DNA of 50,354 nt, from positions 1 to 50,354 of the forward strand of contig JAAWDM010000035.1 in assembly GCA_022793795.1 (NCBI GenBank), in the 5' to 3' direction. Position numbers and translations under genes: made by a program. Shown here piece after piece: positions 26,537 to 35,416 of the stretch. Origin of the DNA: Bacillota bacterium. Its GTDB lineage: Bacteria > Bacillota > Clostridia > Peptostreptococcales > Anaerovoracaceae. The notes below the pieces were generated by a model, which did no database searches, had not been told where the DNA came from, and saw only the letters and a list, made by a program, of their open reading frames with translations. Within the stretch, counting starts at the first letter, position 1; every line of letters begins with the position of its first letter.

Positions 26537-27259
26537 ATGAGAGAAAAATTTCAAAATCTGTTTCGCAATGTAAATCCGGCAATTATCATCATTTTAGTGG
26601 TGTTAATCGGCAATAACCTGATGCGCTCGTCCATGAGTCTATCGGACTGGCTTTATGTAAAATTACTGATGCTTCCTGGTATCGTGGTGGGGCTTACCTT
26701 CCATGAAGCCGCCCACGGATATGTGTCCTATTGGTTGGGAGACCCAACGCCCAAGCTGCAGGGGCGGCTGTCCTTAAATCCAGCCAGACATTTAGATCCG
26801 GTGGGATTCTTGGCGTTGTTTATTGCGGGATTTGGATGGGGTGAGCCGGTGCAGATCAATCCGGCCTACTATAAGCATCGCCGTAGAGACGAGTTTCTAG
26901 TCAGCATTGCAGGCGTTGCCACCAATTTTATCATCGCTATGATAACAGGCCTTATCATGAAAGCAGTGCTTGCCAATGCATCTTATAGCTTTATAGCAGG
27001 CATGGGCGGTATCATTTTAGATATTCTAAACTATATGTTTATGGTGAACATTGTTCTGATGGTATTTAATCTGCTGCCGGTACCTCCTCTGGATGGATTT
27101 GGAATCCTGACTCAGATTTTTAATCTGCAACAGTATAATTGGTATTGGAAACTGTATCAGAATGGATTTCTGATTTTGATGATTCTCATCATTTTCGATA
27201 TTACGGATATGATTATTTCTCCGTGCTATGGGTTCTTTTTCAGTCTATTCTTCAGCTAA
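26537..27259 (+). CDS. Site-2-protease-type M50 membrane metallopeptidase
   Basis: A 240-residue intramembrane zinc protease. HEAAH (56-60) in a hydrophobic helix supplies the zinc ligands, and NLLPVPPLDGFG (178-189) holds the third ligand Asp. About five to six membrane segments are visible. There are no PDZ or CBS domains, so it belongs to the small S2P-M50-like group rather than RseP or SpoIVFB. AAAGGGA lies eight bases before ATG 26537; the frame extends 15 codons upstream without a better start. It is followed directly by the four-hairpin array at 27268. Confidence 0.88.
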   Translation: MREKFQNLFRNVNPAIIIILVVLIGNNLMRSSMSLSDWLYVKLLMLPGIVVGLTFHEAAHGYVSYWLGDPTPKLQGRLSLNPARHLDPVGFLALFIAGFGWGEPVQINPAYYKHRRRDEFLVSIAGVATNFIIAMITGLIMKAVLANASYSFIAGMGGIILDILNYMFMVNIVLMVFNLLPVPPLDGFGILTQIFNLQQYNWYWKLYQNGFLILMILIIFDITDMIISPCYGFFFSLFFS

Positions 27260-27267
27260 TTAGCTCC

Positions 27268-27524
27268 TGTTGGCTCTTATGGGAGAATCTTGTAAAAAAG
27301 CCAACAAAATCGGCTGATAAGGGGACATAAAAGTTAATAAATGATGGTAATGTTGGCTCTTTGTCTGGATTCAGGCAAGTGAGCCAACATTTTTTTGAGT
27401 TTTGTTGGCTGCTTCGGCTGGGTGCAGGCAAAAAGCCAACAATCTGGATTTAGACAGCTATTTTGCAAAGGGAGGCCTTGCAAATTGTTGGCTGATTTGC
27501 TCAAATGAAATAAAATGTACAACG
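27268..27524. repeat. Symmetric four-hairpin array with the word TGTTGGCT
   Basis: Seven exact copies of the 8-base word TGTTGGCT alternate in orientation: plus at 27268, 27351, 27403 and 27486; minus at 27299, 27382 and 27434; an eighth, degenerate minus copy (core CAAC) lies at 27517. Each plus/minus pair is 31 bases apart, giving 37-nt units GTTG...CAAC. Gaps between units are 46, 15 and 46 bases, so the array is mirror-symmetric about 27396. An additional hairpin (TTTGCAA/TTGCAAA) lies at 27462-27484. The same layout with another word occurs at 45867-46143. It occupies most of the 27260-27540 gap; no ORF there is convincing. Confidence 0.85.
27349..27396 (+). terminator. Terminator formed by the second unit of the array
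   Basis: AATGTTGGCTC (27349-27359) pairs perfectly with GAGCCAACATT (27381-27391), an inner stem TTGTCTG/CAGGCAA extends it, and a T run continues to 27396. This would end transcription of the M50 protease gene. Confidence 0.75.
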
Positions 27525-27557
27525 CCAGTGGCATTTGTGTGTCATTTTAATGAATTG

Positions 27558-27584
27558 TCAGCACTCCGCTAAGAAGAGTGCTAA
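27558..27584 (+). promoter_or_regulatory. CIRCE operator (HrcA binding site) upstream of clpB
   Basis: TCAGCACTC (27558-27566), nine bases, then GAGTGCTAA (27576-27584). The consensus is TTAGCACTC-N9-GAGTGCTAA, so there is one mismatch in the left arm. CIRCE binds the HrcA repressor and releases it on heat shock. It lies 118 bases before the clpB ATG. Confidence 0.93.
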
Positions 27585-27591
27585 AAATCTC

Positions 27592-27620
27592 TTTACTTTT
27601 TGATTTTACAGGTATATGAT
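27592..27620 (+). promoter_or_regulatory. Putative clpB promoter and 5' leader hairpin
   Basis: TTTACT (27592-27597) and TATGAT (27615-27620) are 17 bases apart, just downstream of CIRCE. In the resulting leader, ATCGGC (27651-27656) can pair with GCCGAT (27670-27675), forming a hairpin shortly before the GGGG-type ribosome binding site. The -35 box is weak. Confidence 0.5.
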
Positions 27621-27701
27621 AGACATATAGGAAAAAATAAAGGTATAAAAATCGGCGCCGAACAAGGCTGCCGATGGAGTGATGAAAAAGGGGATGAGTA
27701 A

Positions 27702-30323
27702 ATGAACATCGAAAAATATACACAGAATGCGCAGCAGGCAGTCATCGACTGCCAGAATATTGCGGTTTCAGAAGGACATCAGATGCTGGACGGGGAGCAT
27801 CTGCATTTGGCGCTGCTGATGCAGAGGGACGGCCTAATTGGTAAACTCCTTCGCTATATGAATGTAGATGAGACCGTCATGATTGCCGATTTACAGGAAG
27901 AAATTGAAAAATTGCCAAAGGTGTCGGGAGCAGCGGATAATATGTATGCTTCCCGCAGGCTTAATCAGGTTTTATTACAAGCGGAGAAGATTGCAGAACA
28001 GTTCAAAGACGAATACGTCAGCGTAGAGCATTTGTATTTGGCTTTATTAGAAGAAAAGGGAACGCCAAGCGCTAAACTCTTTGCAAAATATCAAATTACC
28101 AAGGACCGTTTTTTAGACGCGCTGTCAAAGGTCAGGGGAAATCAGCGTGTAACCAGCCAAAATCCAGAGGATCAGTACGACGCATTGAATAAATACGGAC
28201 GAGATTTGGTGGAGATGGCCAGAGAAGGAAAGCTGGACCCGGTTATCGGCAGAGACGCAGAGATACGCCACGCCATACAGATTTTGAGCAGAAGAACGAA
28301 AAACAATCCGGTACTCATCGGTGAACCGGGCGTTGGTAAAACGGCTGTGGTAGAAGGATTAGCCCAGAGAATCTTAAATGGCGATGTGCCGGAGGGATTA
28401 AAGGATAAAACCATCTTTGCCCTGGATATGGGCGCTCTCATTGCGGGAGCCAAGTTCCGCGGTGAGTTTGAAGAGCGACTAAAGGCTGTATTAAACGAGG
28501 TAGAAAAGTCGGAGGGGAGAATCATCCTCTTTATCGATGAGATTCACAATATCGTCGGCGCAGGACGCACGGAAGGTTCCATGGATGCAGGTAACCTGTT
28601 GAAACCCAAACTGGCCAGAGGGGAACTGCACTGTATCGGCGCCACCACCTTGGATGAATACAGAAAGTATATTGAAAAGGATGCGGCTTTGGAAAGACGA
28701 TTCCAAAAGGTACTGGTGGACCAGCCAACGGTGGAGGATACCATTTCTATTCTCCGCGGATTAAAAGAGCGGTTTGAAATTCATCACGGCGTTCGCATTA
28801 CCGATGGCGCCTTGATTGCTTGCGCTACCTTGTCTGACCGGTATATCAGCGACAGATTCCTGCCGGATAAGGCCATAGACCTGATGGACGAAGCAGCAGC
28901 CAGAATCAGAACAGAAATCGACAGTATGCCTCAGGAACTGGACGAAATCAACCGAAAGATGATGCAGCTTGAGATTGAAAAACAGGTGCTGGGAAAGGAA
29001 ACCGATAAAGCATCTAAGGCAAGGCTGGAAACCTTAGAAAAAGAACTGGCAGCGTTAAAGGATGAAAATGCAGCCATGAGGGCCCAGTGGGAAACAGAGA
29101 AGAAAGAGATTGCAGAAGTCAAGGGCACGAAGCAGCAGATTGAAGAAGTAAAGCGTCAGATGGAAGAGGCGGAGAGAAACTATGACCTAGAAAAGCTGGC
29201 CCAGCTAAAGTATGGAACTCTCCCGGAACTGGAAAAGAAACTGGAAACAGAAAAAGCCAAAGCAGAAAACGATGCAGCCGGTAGTAGCGGGGAAAGACTT
29301 TTAAAAGAAGAGGTTACAGAAGAAGAGATCGCCACAGTGGTTTCTGGATGGACAGGAATTCCTGTGAGCAAGCTGGTGGAAACAGAGCGGGATAAACTAC
29401 TAAGACTGCCTGAAATCCTCCATAGACGAGTAATTGGTCAGGAGGAAGGCGTGATTGCCGTATCTGAGGCCATTTTAAGAGCCAGAGCAGGATTAAAGGA
29501 TGAAAGCAGGCCTATTGGCTCCTTTATTTTCCTAGGCCCTACCGGCGTCGGTAAGACAGAGTTGGCCAAGGCTTTATCAGAGAGTCTTTTTGATACGGAG
29601 AAAAATATCATTCGTATCGATATGTCGGAATACATGGAAAAACATTCTGTGTCCCGTCTGGTAGGCGCGCCTCCAGGATATGTGGGTTACGACGAGGGCG
29701 GACAGCTGACAGAGGCAGTGAGAAGAAAGCCTTACAGCGTCATCCTCTTCGATGAGATTGAAAAGGCGCATCCAGATGTGTTTAACATCCTACTCCAGCT
29801 TTTAGACGACGGCAGGTTAACGGATAATCAAGGAAGGACAGTGGACTTTAAGAATACCATTGTGATTATGACATCCAATATCGGCAGCGGAGAACTGATT
29901 GAAAACATGACGGAGGACGGAACCATTCCAGATGCCGTCAAGGAACGGGTAACCGACCAGCTGAAAAACTATTTCAGACCGGAGTTTTTAAACCGAATCG
30001 ACGACATTATCCTGTTTAGTCCGCTCACATTGGAGCAGATCAGCAGAATTATAGAACTGTCCCTCAAATCCTTGGAGCGTCGATTAGCTGACAGAAATAT
30101 CGGTCTGGTACTGACCGATTCCGCCAAGGAATTGATTGCCAGAGAGGCCTATGACCCCCAATATGGAGCAAGACCAGTGAAACGGTATCTCCAAAAACAT
30201 GTGGAGACAGAAATCGCCTCTATGATTATCCGGGGAGAGGTGATGAACGGCAATAAGGTGATTTTGGAAAGCGACGGGGAGAAACTGCTCTTTAAAGTAG
30301 CAGGACAGTTGATAGAGGCATAA
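27702..30323 (+). CDS. clpB: ATP-dependent disaggregase ClpB
   Basis: Hexameric AAA+ chaperone that, with DnaK, extracts proteins from aggregates. The 873-residue protein has the N-terminal Clp repeat domain (1-145), first AAA module with GEPGVGKT (207-214) and [10 protein letters not shown], the middle coiled-coil (about 410-540) that separates ClpB from ClpC and ClpA, and the second AAA module with GPTGVGKTE (about 610-618). The coiled-coil insert and [12 protein letters not shown] near the C-terminus settle ClpB. CIRCE upstream places it under HrcA. A terminator follows. Confidence 0.97.
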   Translation: MNIEKYTQNAQQAVIDCQNIAVSEGHQMLDGEHLHLALLMQRDGLIGKLLRYMNVDETVMIADLQEEIEKLPKVSGAADNMYASRRLNQVLLQAEKIAEQFKDEYVSVEHLYLALLEEKGTPSAKLFAKYQITKDRFLDALSKVRGNQRVTSQNPEDQYDALNKYGRDLVEMAREGKLDPVIGRDAEIRHAIQILSRRTKNNPVLIGEPGVGKTAVVEGLAQRILNGDVPEGLKDKTIFALDMGALIAGAKFRGEFEERLKAVLNEVEKSEGRIILFIDEIHNIVGAGRTEGSMDAGNLLKPKLARGELHCIGATTLDEYRKYIEKDAALERRFQKVLVDQPTVEDTISILRGLKERFEIHHGVRITDGALIACATLSDRYISDRFLPDKAIDLMDEAAARIRTEIDSMPQELDEINRKMMQLEIEKQVLGKETDKASKARLETLEKELAALKDENAAMRAQWETEKKEIAEVKGTKQQIEEVKRQMEEAERNYDLEKLAQLKYGTLPELEKKLETEKAKAENDAAGSSGERLLKEEVTEEEIATVVSGWTGIPVSKLVETERDKLLRLPEILHRRVIGQEEGVIAVSEAILRARAGLKDESRPIGSFIFLGPTGVGKTELAKALSESLFDTEKNIIRIDMSEYMEKHSVSRLVGAPPGYVGYDEGGQLTEAVRRKPYSVILFDEIEKAHPDVFNILLQLLDDGRLTDNQGRTVDFKNTIVIMTSNIGSGELIENMTEDGTIPDAVKERVTDQLKNYFRPEFLNRIDDIILFSPLTLEQISRIIELSLKSLERRLADRNIGLVLTDSAKELIAREAYDPQYGARPVKRYLQKHVETEIASMIIRGEVMNGNKVILESDGEKLLFKVAGQLIEA

Positions 30324-30333
30324 GTAAAAACAT

Positions 30334-30368
30334 AAGGGACGCAACCTGAAAGGGATGGGTCCCTTTTT
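30334..30368 (+). terminator. Intrinsic terminator after clpB
   Basis: AAGGGAC (30334-30340) pairs with GTCCCTT (30359-30365) and is followed by further Ts to 30368. The loop is 18 bases. Confidence 0.75.
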
Positions 30369-30432
30369 GACATATTCGGGGATTTTGGACATATCCTATT
30401 TTGAGGGAAAGGAAACCAAGGGGGAAAAGAAT

Positions 30433-31002
30433 ATGGGATATGTGGAAATCGGAATGATAGGAATTGGACTGGCCATGGATGCATTTGCAGCGGCAGTTTG
30501 TAAAGGGTTGTCGCTGCGCCGTATCTCCATGGGTAGTCTGCTAGTGATTGCTCTGTGCTTTGGGGGGTTTCAGATGTTTATGCCGCTGATTGGACATCTG
30601 CTGGCAAGTCAGTTTGAGGAATACATAGCGCCGGTAGATCACTGGGTAGCATTTACCCTGCTTTTATTTATCGGTGGCAACATGGCCTATGAAGCGGCGT
30701 CCTGTTCGGCAGAGGAGAAGATCATGTTAGAGGAACGGCTGAATATGCGAGAAGTTTTAACCTTGGCGGTGGCTACCAGTATCGATGCTCTGGCCGTTGG
30801 CATTTCGTTTGCCTGCCTAAAGGTGGAAATCATACCTGCCATTGGGATGATCGGAGTGATTACTTTCTTGCTGTCTGCCGTTGGCGTGGGCATTGGTCAT
30901 CATTTCGGTGCAAAATATAAGGAAAAGGCCACCCTGGCAGGCGGCCTAATTTTGATTTTTATCGGCGTTAAAATATTATGGAGTCATCTTTCTTCCATAT
31001 AA
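30433..31002 (+). CDS. mntP: Manganese efflux pump MntP (DUF204 family)
   Basis: A 189-residue membrane protein with six hydrophobic segments arranged as two homologous halves. The halves carry the matching motifs GLAMDAFAAAVCKG and ATSIDALAVGISFA, where the Asp residues are typical of MntP/YebN. These export Mn2+. ATG 30433 with AAGGGGGA upstream is the natural start; a longer frame beginning at 30355 overlaps the clpB terminator. Many MntP genes have a yybP-ykoY Mn2+ riboswitch, but the 64 bases between terminator and start are too short for one here. Confidence 0.9.
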   Translation: MGYVEIGMIGIGLAMDAFAAAVCKGLSLRRISMGSLLVIALCFGGFQMFMPLIGHLLASQFEEYIAPVDHWVAFTLLLFIGGNMAYEAASCSAEEKIMLEERLNMREVLTLAVATSIDALAVGISFACLKVEIIPAIGMIGVITFLLSAVGVGIGHHFGAKYKEKATLAGGLILIFIGVKILWSHLSSI

Positions 31003-31018
31003 ATATATGTAGGCGTAT

Positions 31019-31678
31019 CTATCTTCTTCGGATCATCGTCTTCATCATGTGAATTTCCGTGGCCTGGGCCCCAGCCTCCACATCTCTGTCTAAAAAAGCT
31101 CGAAAAATAGCCCGATGTTCTTCCAGCACGGTTGACAGGTAGTTGAGGGGATAGGGAACCTGGGCGTTGGCATGGCGAAGATAAAAGTTATACCGCTGAA
31201 GGGTTTCCTCCAACTCCTTGTTATGAGCCGCATCATAAATGGCCGCATCGAAACCTTGGTTAATACGAATCATTTTTTCCAAATCATTGTTCATGGTATA
31301 AAACTCCATGAACTCAAAAATCTCCTCTAAGACGCCAAACTCTTCTTTCGTAATGCGGGAGATGGCCCAGCGGACGCATTGCACCTCAAGAATACTTTTC
31401 ATGGTAAAAAAATCGTCGATTTCCTGGGGCGTAAACCCTCGGACACAAGCGCCGCAATAGGGAACGATTTCAATAAGCCCCTCTTTTTCAACTCTGCGCA
31501 AAATATCCCGTACTGGGGTGCGGCTAATGCCATAGGTATGGCAGAGTTCCTGCTCTATGATTCGGCTGCCTCGCCGCCGCCGGCCCATTAGAATATCGAT
31601 TTTCAGATCTTCTTCCATCTGCTGGGCTATGGTCTTTTTTTCTTTATTATCATTGATGAGAATATCTAAATTTATCAT
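31019..31678 (-). CDS. GntR-family regulator, FadR/FCD subfamily
   Basis: An approximately 219-residue regulator. The N-terminal winged helix (about 20-85) includes RRGSRIIEQELCHTYGISRT-like sequence followed by PVRDILRRVEKEGLIE, the GntR hallmark. The C-terminal all-helical FCD ligand domain follows, with D/H residues (NQGFDAAIYDAAHN, EEHRAIFRAF, EIHMM) that usually bind metal and a carboxylate. ATG 31678 is used because a TTG at 31699 lies inside the promoter. The transcription start would fall on the ATG. Gene target and ligand are unknown; it faces the transglutaminase-like gene divergently. Confidence 0.85.
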   Translation of the reverse strand: MINLDILINDNKEKKTIAQQMEEDLKIDILMGRRRRGSRIIEQELCHTYGISRTPVRDILRRVEKEGLIEIVPYCGACVRGFTPQEIDDFFTMKSILEVQCVRWAISRITKEEFGVLEEIFEFMEFYTMNNDLEKMIRINQGFDAAIYDAAHNKELEETLQRYNFYLRHANAQVPYPLNYLSTVLEEHRAIFRAFLDRDVEAGAQATEIHMMKTMIRRR

Positions 31679-31684
31679 ATTTTT

Positions 31685-31713
31685 ATCATAACATTTCAAA
31701 AATGAATCGTCAA
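31685..31713 (-). promoter_or_regulatory. Promoter of the GntR-family gene
   Basis: On the minus strand TTGACG (31713-31708) and TATGAT (31690-31685) are 17 bases apart. The expected start of transcription, about seven bases after the -10, is close to 31678, the A of the chosen ATG. This implies a leaderless or nearly leaderless message, or a start codon further inside. Confidence 0.6.
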
Positions 31714-31800
31714 GAAGGTTGAGATGTGATAGAATAAATCATGTATAAGATTTTATTTTCCCAAGGTGGGTTGGGGATAGGGAAAGGATGTAGTGGACAG

Positions 31801-33177
31801 ATGAAACATGAAAATTTAGAGTACATGGCGGTGTCTCTGCCAGAGGATATCATGAAAGAAAAGTGGAGTGGTCATTTTCAAAGGGCTAGAACGATTATCG
31901 CCATGAGACTTGCAGATGAGAAGATGCCAAAGACCATGAAAGCCAGACTACGGCTGGAACTGAAAAATTTGCAGCGACTGGAAAATCGCTATACAGTCAG
32001 CCGAAAGGAAGCCTTGGAGCAGTTTATGGAGGCCTTTCCAAAGCTGACAGAGGAAGACTTTGACCGGTTACAGATGGAGAACAGAATCGACTGGATTTAC
32101 CTGGAAGGTGAGGTTCGCTACCTGGACAACTTCTGTGGTACCTTGAAAAAGGTATATCCCCAGCTGAACCAGGATTACAAGCCAGAGGAGGCGGCGGAGG
32201 ACAATATGCCGATCAAAGACCTTGTCCATGGACAGGAAATAGGGGCTCACATTCATTTGGTTCACCAGGTTTATTTGGACGAAAGGGCGGTTGAAGAGGG
32301 GAAAACCCTTCATGTACATATACCGATGCCGGTAGAAAGAGACCAGATTCACAATCTTAAGGTGATATCCATCTCGCCAGAACCAAAGAAAACGCCAGAA
32401 CTTATGGAAGAACAGCCAACTGTATATTTTGAAGAGAAGGCGGAGCGGGGACAGGTATTTTCCATCGAATATGCCTTTGACCATAAAACCACCTATATGG
32501 ACTTAAATCAAGTGGATTTAGAGGCGGTGGAAGCGGCCCAAAAGAATTTGCCTAAGGAGGTGGAGGCATATCTGGCAGAGGAACTTCCTCATATGGCGTT
32601 CACTCCGTATCTGCGGGCGCTGGCAGAGGAACTTCGCGGCGAAGAGACCAATTTCCTCCTGATAGCCAAAAGATTTTACGATTTTATAACCACAAAGGTA
32701 GAGTATCGCTTTATGCGGGATTATGGTGCGGTGGACAATACCTCAGAATACTGCGCTGCTGCTTTGAGGGGAGACTGCGGTGTGCAGGCTATGCTGTTTA
32801 TTGCTTTATGTCGGATTGCAGGGATTCCGGCTAAATGGCAGTCGGGACTTGCAGCGGAACCGGGATTTATTGGAGAACACGATTGGGCCCAGTTCTATGT
32901 GCCGTCCATCGGCTGGAGACTGGCAGACCCTTCCTATGGCGGCGCAGCCAACAGACGAGGCGATGAGATTGGTAGGCAGTTTTACTTTGGCAATACAGAA
33001 CCATATCGAATTCCGACTAACAGCGGCTATTATAAGGAATTTTTACCGAAAAAGGCTTTCCTTAGAGAAGACCCTTATGACAGTCAGTGCGGTGAAATGG
33101 AGTACGATGACCACGGCATCTATGGAGCCGATTTTCATCGTCGCTATATAGAAGTAGATATTCATCAGATAAAATAA
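31801..33177 (+). CDS. Transglutaminase-like (papain-fold) domain protein
   Basis: A 458-residue cytosolic-looking protein. The N-terminal 140 residues are helical and charged and match nothing I recognise; a beta-rich part (about 150-250) follows, then a transglutaminase-like domain with the Cys in RGDCGVQAML, the His in EHDWAQFYVP and the Asp in LADPSYGG, in the proper order Cys-His-Asp. There is no signal peptide. Such proteins may be proteases or peptide-modifying enzymes; substrate unknown. ATG 31801 is preferred to 31741 because of a GGAAAGGATG-type site and because the earlier start lies against a promoter region. Confidence 0.75.
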   Translation: MKHENLEYMAVSLPEDIMKEKWSGHFQRARTIIAMRLADEKMPKTMKARLRLELKNLQRLENRYTVSRKEALEQFMEAFPKLTEEDFDRLQMENRIDWIYLEGEVRYLDNFCGTLKKVYPQLNQDYKPEEAAEDNMPIKDLVHGQEIGAHIHLVHQVYLDERAVEEGKTLHVHIPMPVERDQIHNLKVISISPEPKKTPELMEEQPTVYFEEKAERGQVFSIEYAFDHKTTYMDLNQVDLEAVEAAQKNLPKEVEAYLAEELPHMAFTPYLRALAEELRGEETNFLLIAKRFYDFITTKVEYRFMRDYGAVDNTSEYCAAALRGDCGVQAMLFIALCRIAGIPAKWQSGLAAEPGFIGEHDWAQFYVPSIGWRLADPSYGGAANRRGDEIGRQFYFGNTEPYRIPTNSGYYKEFLPKKAFLREDPYDSQCGEMEYDDHGIYGADFHRRYIEVDIHQIK

Positions 33178-33212
33178 TAAGAAACAATACTTAAGTAAAC
33201 GAGGCAGAAATC

Positions 33213-33866
33213 ATGGTTAGAGACGAAGACATTAAAGAAATTTTAGACAGACTAGAGGAAAGATATCCAGAGGCAGAGTGCGCCCTTCATCATCAGAATG
33301 TGTTTCAGCTGATTGTATCAGTGGCCCTGTCGGCACAGACCACAGATAAAAGCGTTAATCAGGTGACGCCAGCTCTATTTGAGAGGTATCCTGACCCCCA
33401 GAGTCTGGCTGCTGCCGACCCAGCTGAGGTAGAGGAATATATTCGTCGTATCGGTATGTATCGGACAAAGGCCAAGAACATCGTGGGCATGGCTAAGGTA
33501 TTGGTAGCCGATTACGACGGAAAGGTGCCAGAGGATTACGATGCGCTGGTATCTCTTCCGGGGGTTGGCAGAAAGACGGCTAACGTGGTGCTTTCCGTAG
33601 GTTTCGGCCATCAAAGAATTGCGGTGGATACCCATGTTTTTCGAGTAGCCAATCGTATCGGCATAGTAAAGGAAAAGGATGTCTTAAAGACAGAGTTGGC
33701 GTTGATGGACAGGCTGCCGGAGGAACGGTGGTCCAGAACCCATCACAGCTTGATTTACCATGGACGTCAGTGCTGCGATGCGAGAAAGCCGGACTGCGAA
33801 AACTGTCCGATCAATGAGTTTTGCGAGTACATAAATTTAACTCAAAATGAAGAGGCGAAGGGATGA
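33213..33866 (+). CDS. nth: Endonuclease III (DNA glycosylase/AP lyase)
   Basis: Removes oxidised pyrimidines and cleaves the abasic site. The 217-residue protein has the helix-hairpin-helix LPGVGRKTANVVL with catalytic Lys121, the catalytic Asp139 in VDTHVFRVANR, and a C-terminal [4Fe-4S] loop Cys188-x6-Cys195-x2-Cys198-x5-Cys204, the exact Nth spacing. GAGGCAG precedes the ATG. The stop overlaps the next gene by ATGA. Confidence 0.97.
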   Translation: MVRDEDIKEILDRLEERYPEAECALHHQNVFQLIVSVALSAQTTDKSVNQVTPALFERYPDPQSLAAADPAEVEEYIRRIGMYRTKAKNIVGMAKVLVADYDGKVPEDYDALVSLPGVGRKTANVVLSVGFGHQRIAVDTHVFRVANRIGIVKEKDVLKTELALMDRLPEERWSRTHHSLIYHGRQCCDARKPDCENCPINEFCEYINLTQNEEAKG

Positions 33867-35008
33867 AAAAACGACGGTTGGGAAAGACTGGTTTGATGGT
33901 CAGTGAAATCGGCCTGGGCGCCGAGTGGCTGGAACGCCATACAGAGGAAGAATGTAAGGCTATTATCGATTGCTGTCAGGAGCAGGGCATCAATCTATTG
34001 GACTGCTGGATGTCAGAACCCAATGTTCGCTCCAATATCGGAAAGGCTCTAGTTGGAAGGCGGGAAAATTGGATGATTCAAGGGCATATTGGTTCTACTT
34101 GGCAAAATGGTCAGTACGTCCGCTCACGGGAACTGCCTGAGGTAAAGGTGGCTTTTGCCGATTTGCTGCAGCGTCTTGGGACTGACTATATCGATTTAGG
34201 CATGATTCATTTCGTGGATCAGATTTCTGATTGGGAGGAGATTATAGGCGGGCCTTTTTATGACTATGTAACATCTTTAAAGGCTCAGGGAATTATCAAG
34301 CATATCGGTCTTAGCACCCACAATCCGGAGGTGGCCAGACGAGCTGTAGAGGCGGGTGCGGTGGAAATGATTCTGTTCAGCATTAACCCAGCCTTCGATA
34401 TGCTGCCGGCATCCGAGGATATTGATACCTACTTTGCAAATGATTCCTATGAAGGGGAGTTAGATGGTATCACGCCAGAGCGGGCATCCCTGTATCAGCT
34501 GTGCGAACAGGAAGATGTAGGGATTACGGTAATGAAGGGATATGGCGGCGGCAGGCTCTTTCAGGCAGAGACGTCGCCTTTTGGAATAGCCCTTACACCG
34601 GTTCAGTGTATTCACTATGCCTTGACGCGGCCTGGGGTGGCCAGTATCTTGGCGGGATATGATACGCCGGATCATGTGATGGAAGCTGTGGCATATGAGA
34701 CTGCCAGTGAAGAGGAAAAGGATTATGCCACTGTGCTGGCAGGAGCGCCTCGCCATGCTTACCAGGGTCAATGCACCTACTGCGGCCACTGCAAACCTTG
34801 TCCAATGAATATCGATATCGCTATGGTCAATAAGCTTTATGATTTAGCAGTCATGCAGCTAGAAATTCCGGCATCCCTAAAGGCTCACTATCAAGCCTTA
34901 GATGCTTCAGCAGCGGACTGTACTGGATGCGGCGGCTGTGAGAGTCGCTGTCCTTTTGGCGTCCCTGTGGCACAGCGGATGAAAGAGGCGGCGAAGGTGT
35001 TTGGGTAA
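33863..35008 (+). CDS. Aldo/keto reductase-like protein with C-terminal 4Fe-4S domain and degenerate active site
   Basis: A 381-residue protein: an AKR TIM barrel (1-290) followed by a ferredoxin-like tail with CTYCGHCKPCP (about 304-314) and CTGCGGCESRCP (about 352-363). The AKR start KRRLGKTGLMVSEIGLG is typical. However, the canonical DTAxxYG motif reads DCWMSEP (47-53), so the catalytic Tyr is Glu52, and the Lys in IATK is replaced in MIQGHIG. His113 (MIHFVD) is retained. It may thus not be a normal NADPH reductase; the iron-sulfur tail suggests electron transfer. Translationally coupled to nth. Confidence 0.82.
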   Translation: MKKRRLGKTGLMVSEIGLGAEWLERHTEEECKAIIDCCQEQGINLLDCWMSEPNVRSNIGKALVGRRENWMIQGHIGSTWQNGQYVRSRELPEVKVAFADLLQRLGTDYIDLGMIHFVDQISDWEEIIGGPFYDYVTSLKAQGIIKHIGLSTHNPEVARRAVEAGAVEMILFSINPAFDMLPASEDIDTYFANDSYEGELDGITPERASLYQLCEQEDVGITVMKGYGGGRLFQAETSPFGIALTPVQCIHYALTRPGVASILAGYDTPDHVMEAVAYETASEEEKDYATVLAGAPRHAYQGQCTYCGHCKPCPMNIDIAMVNKLYDLAVMQLEIPASLKAHYQALDASAADCTGCGGCESRCPFGVPVAQRMKEAAKVFG

Positions 35009-35416
35009 AGGGAAATAAACATTTAGCCAAAAATTCATCCATATTTTACTAGCTTTAAGGCCTTCATCAGGGGCTGTCATCCTAAATGGGCCAAAATCTT
35101 CTTTTTATGTAGACATCGATCGCCGAAAGTCATCCCAAATCGGAGAAAAAGGTTCAAATATGTACACTACTTTTCTGTTGTCAGGTGATTAGTATATACA
35201 AACCTATAGGTTTTACCGCAATATTACCTTGAAAACTGAGGAAAACAACGATGTTAGTACAACCTAACTGAAGCGGCGCAAAAATTTTGTGTACATAAAT
35301 TCACAAAAAAGAATTTTTCGGATGAATTCTAAACAGATAAGAAGCTGATTTGAAACAGGCACAGGCCGATTGGTGCAAAAAAGAAACATAGCAAGGAGCT
35401 GTCGTACCAGTTTCAT
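35009..35416. other. Gene-free stretch between convergent genes, with small palindromes
   Basis: No convincing ORF was found. The heptamer GTCATCC occurs at 35076-35082 and 35129-35135, each followed by yAAAT and each lying in the loop of a small hairpin (GGC...GCC and CCGA...TCGG). AAACCTATAGGTTT at 35200-35213 is a perfect 14-base palindrome. GTTAG/CTAAC form a hairpin at 35253-35268. AGCTGTCG (35397-35404) and CGACAGCT (35423-35430) flank the LysR stop and may help end that transcript. The function of the rest is unknown. Confidence 0.5.

Noticed and set aside
27268-27524. Integron attC sites or a CRISPR array
   Set aside because: The words do not fit the attC core GTTRRRY, no integrase is present, and CRISPR repeats would be direct, of constant spacing and with unique spacers; here the words alternate in orientation.
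30369-30432. yybP-ykoY manganese riboswitch before mntP
   Set aside because: Only 64 bases separate the clpB terminator from the start codon, and the conserved loops of this riboswitch are not seen.
31679-31699. TTG start at 31699 for the GntR-family protein
   Set aside because: It lies inside the spacer of the gene's own promoter and has no ribosome binding site.
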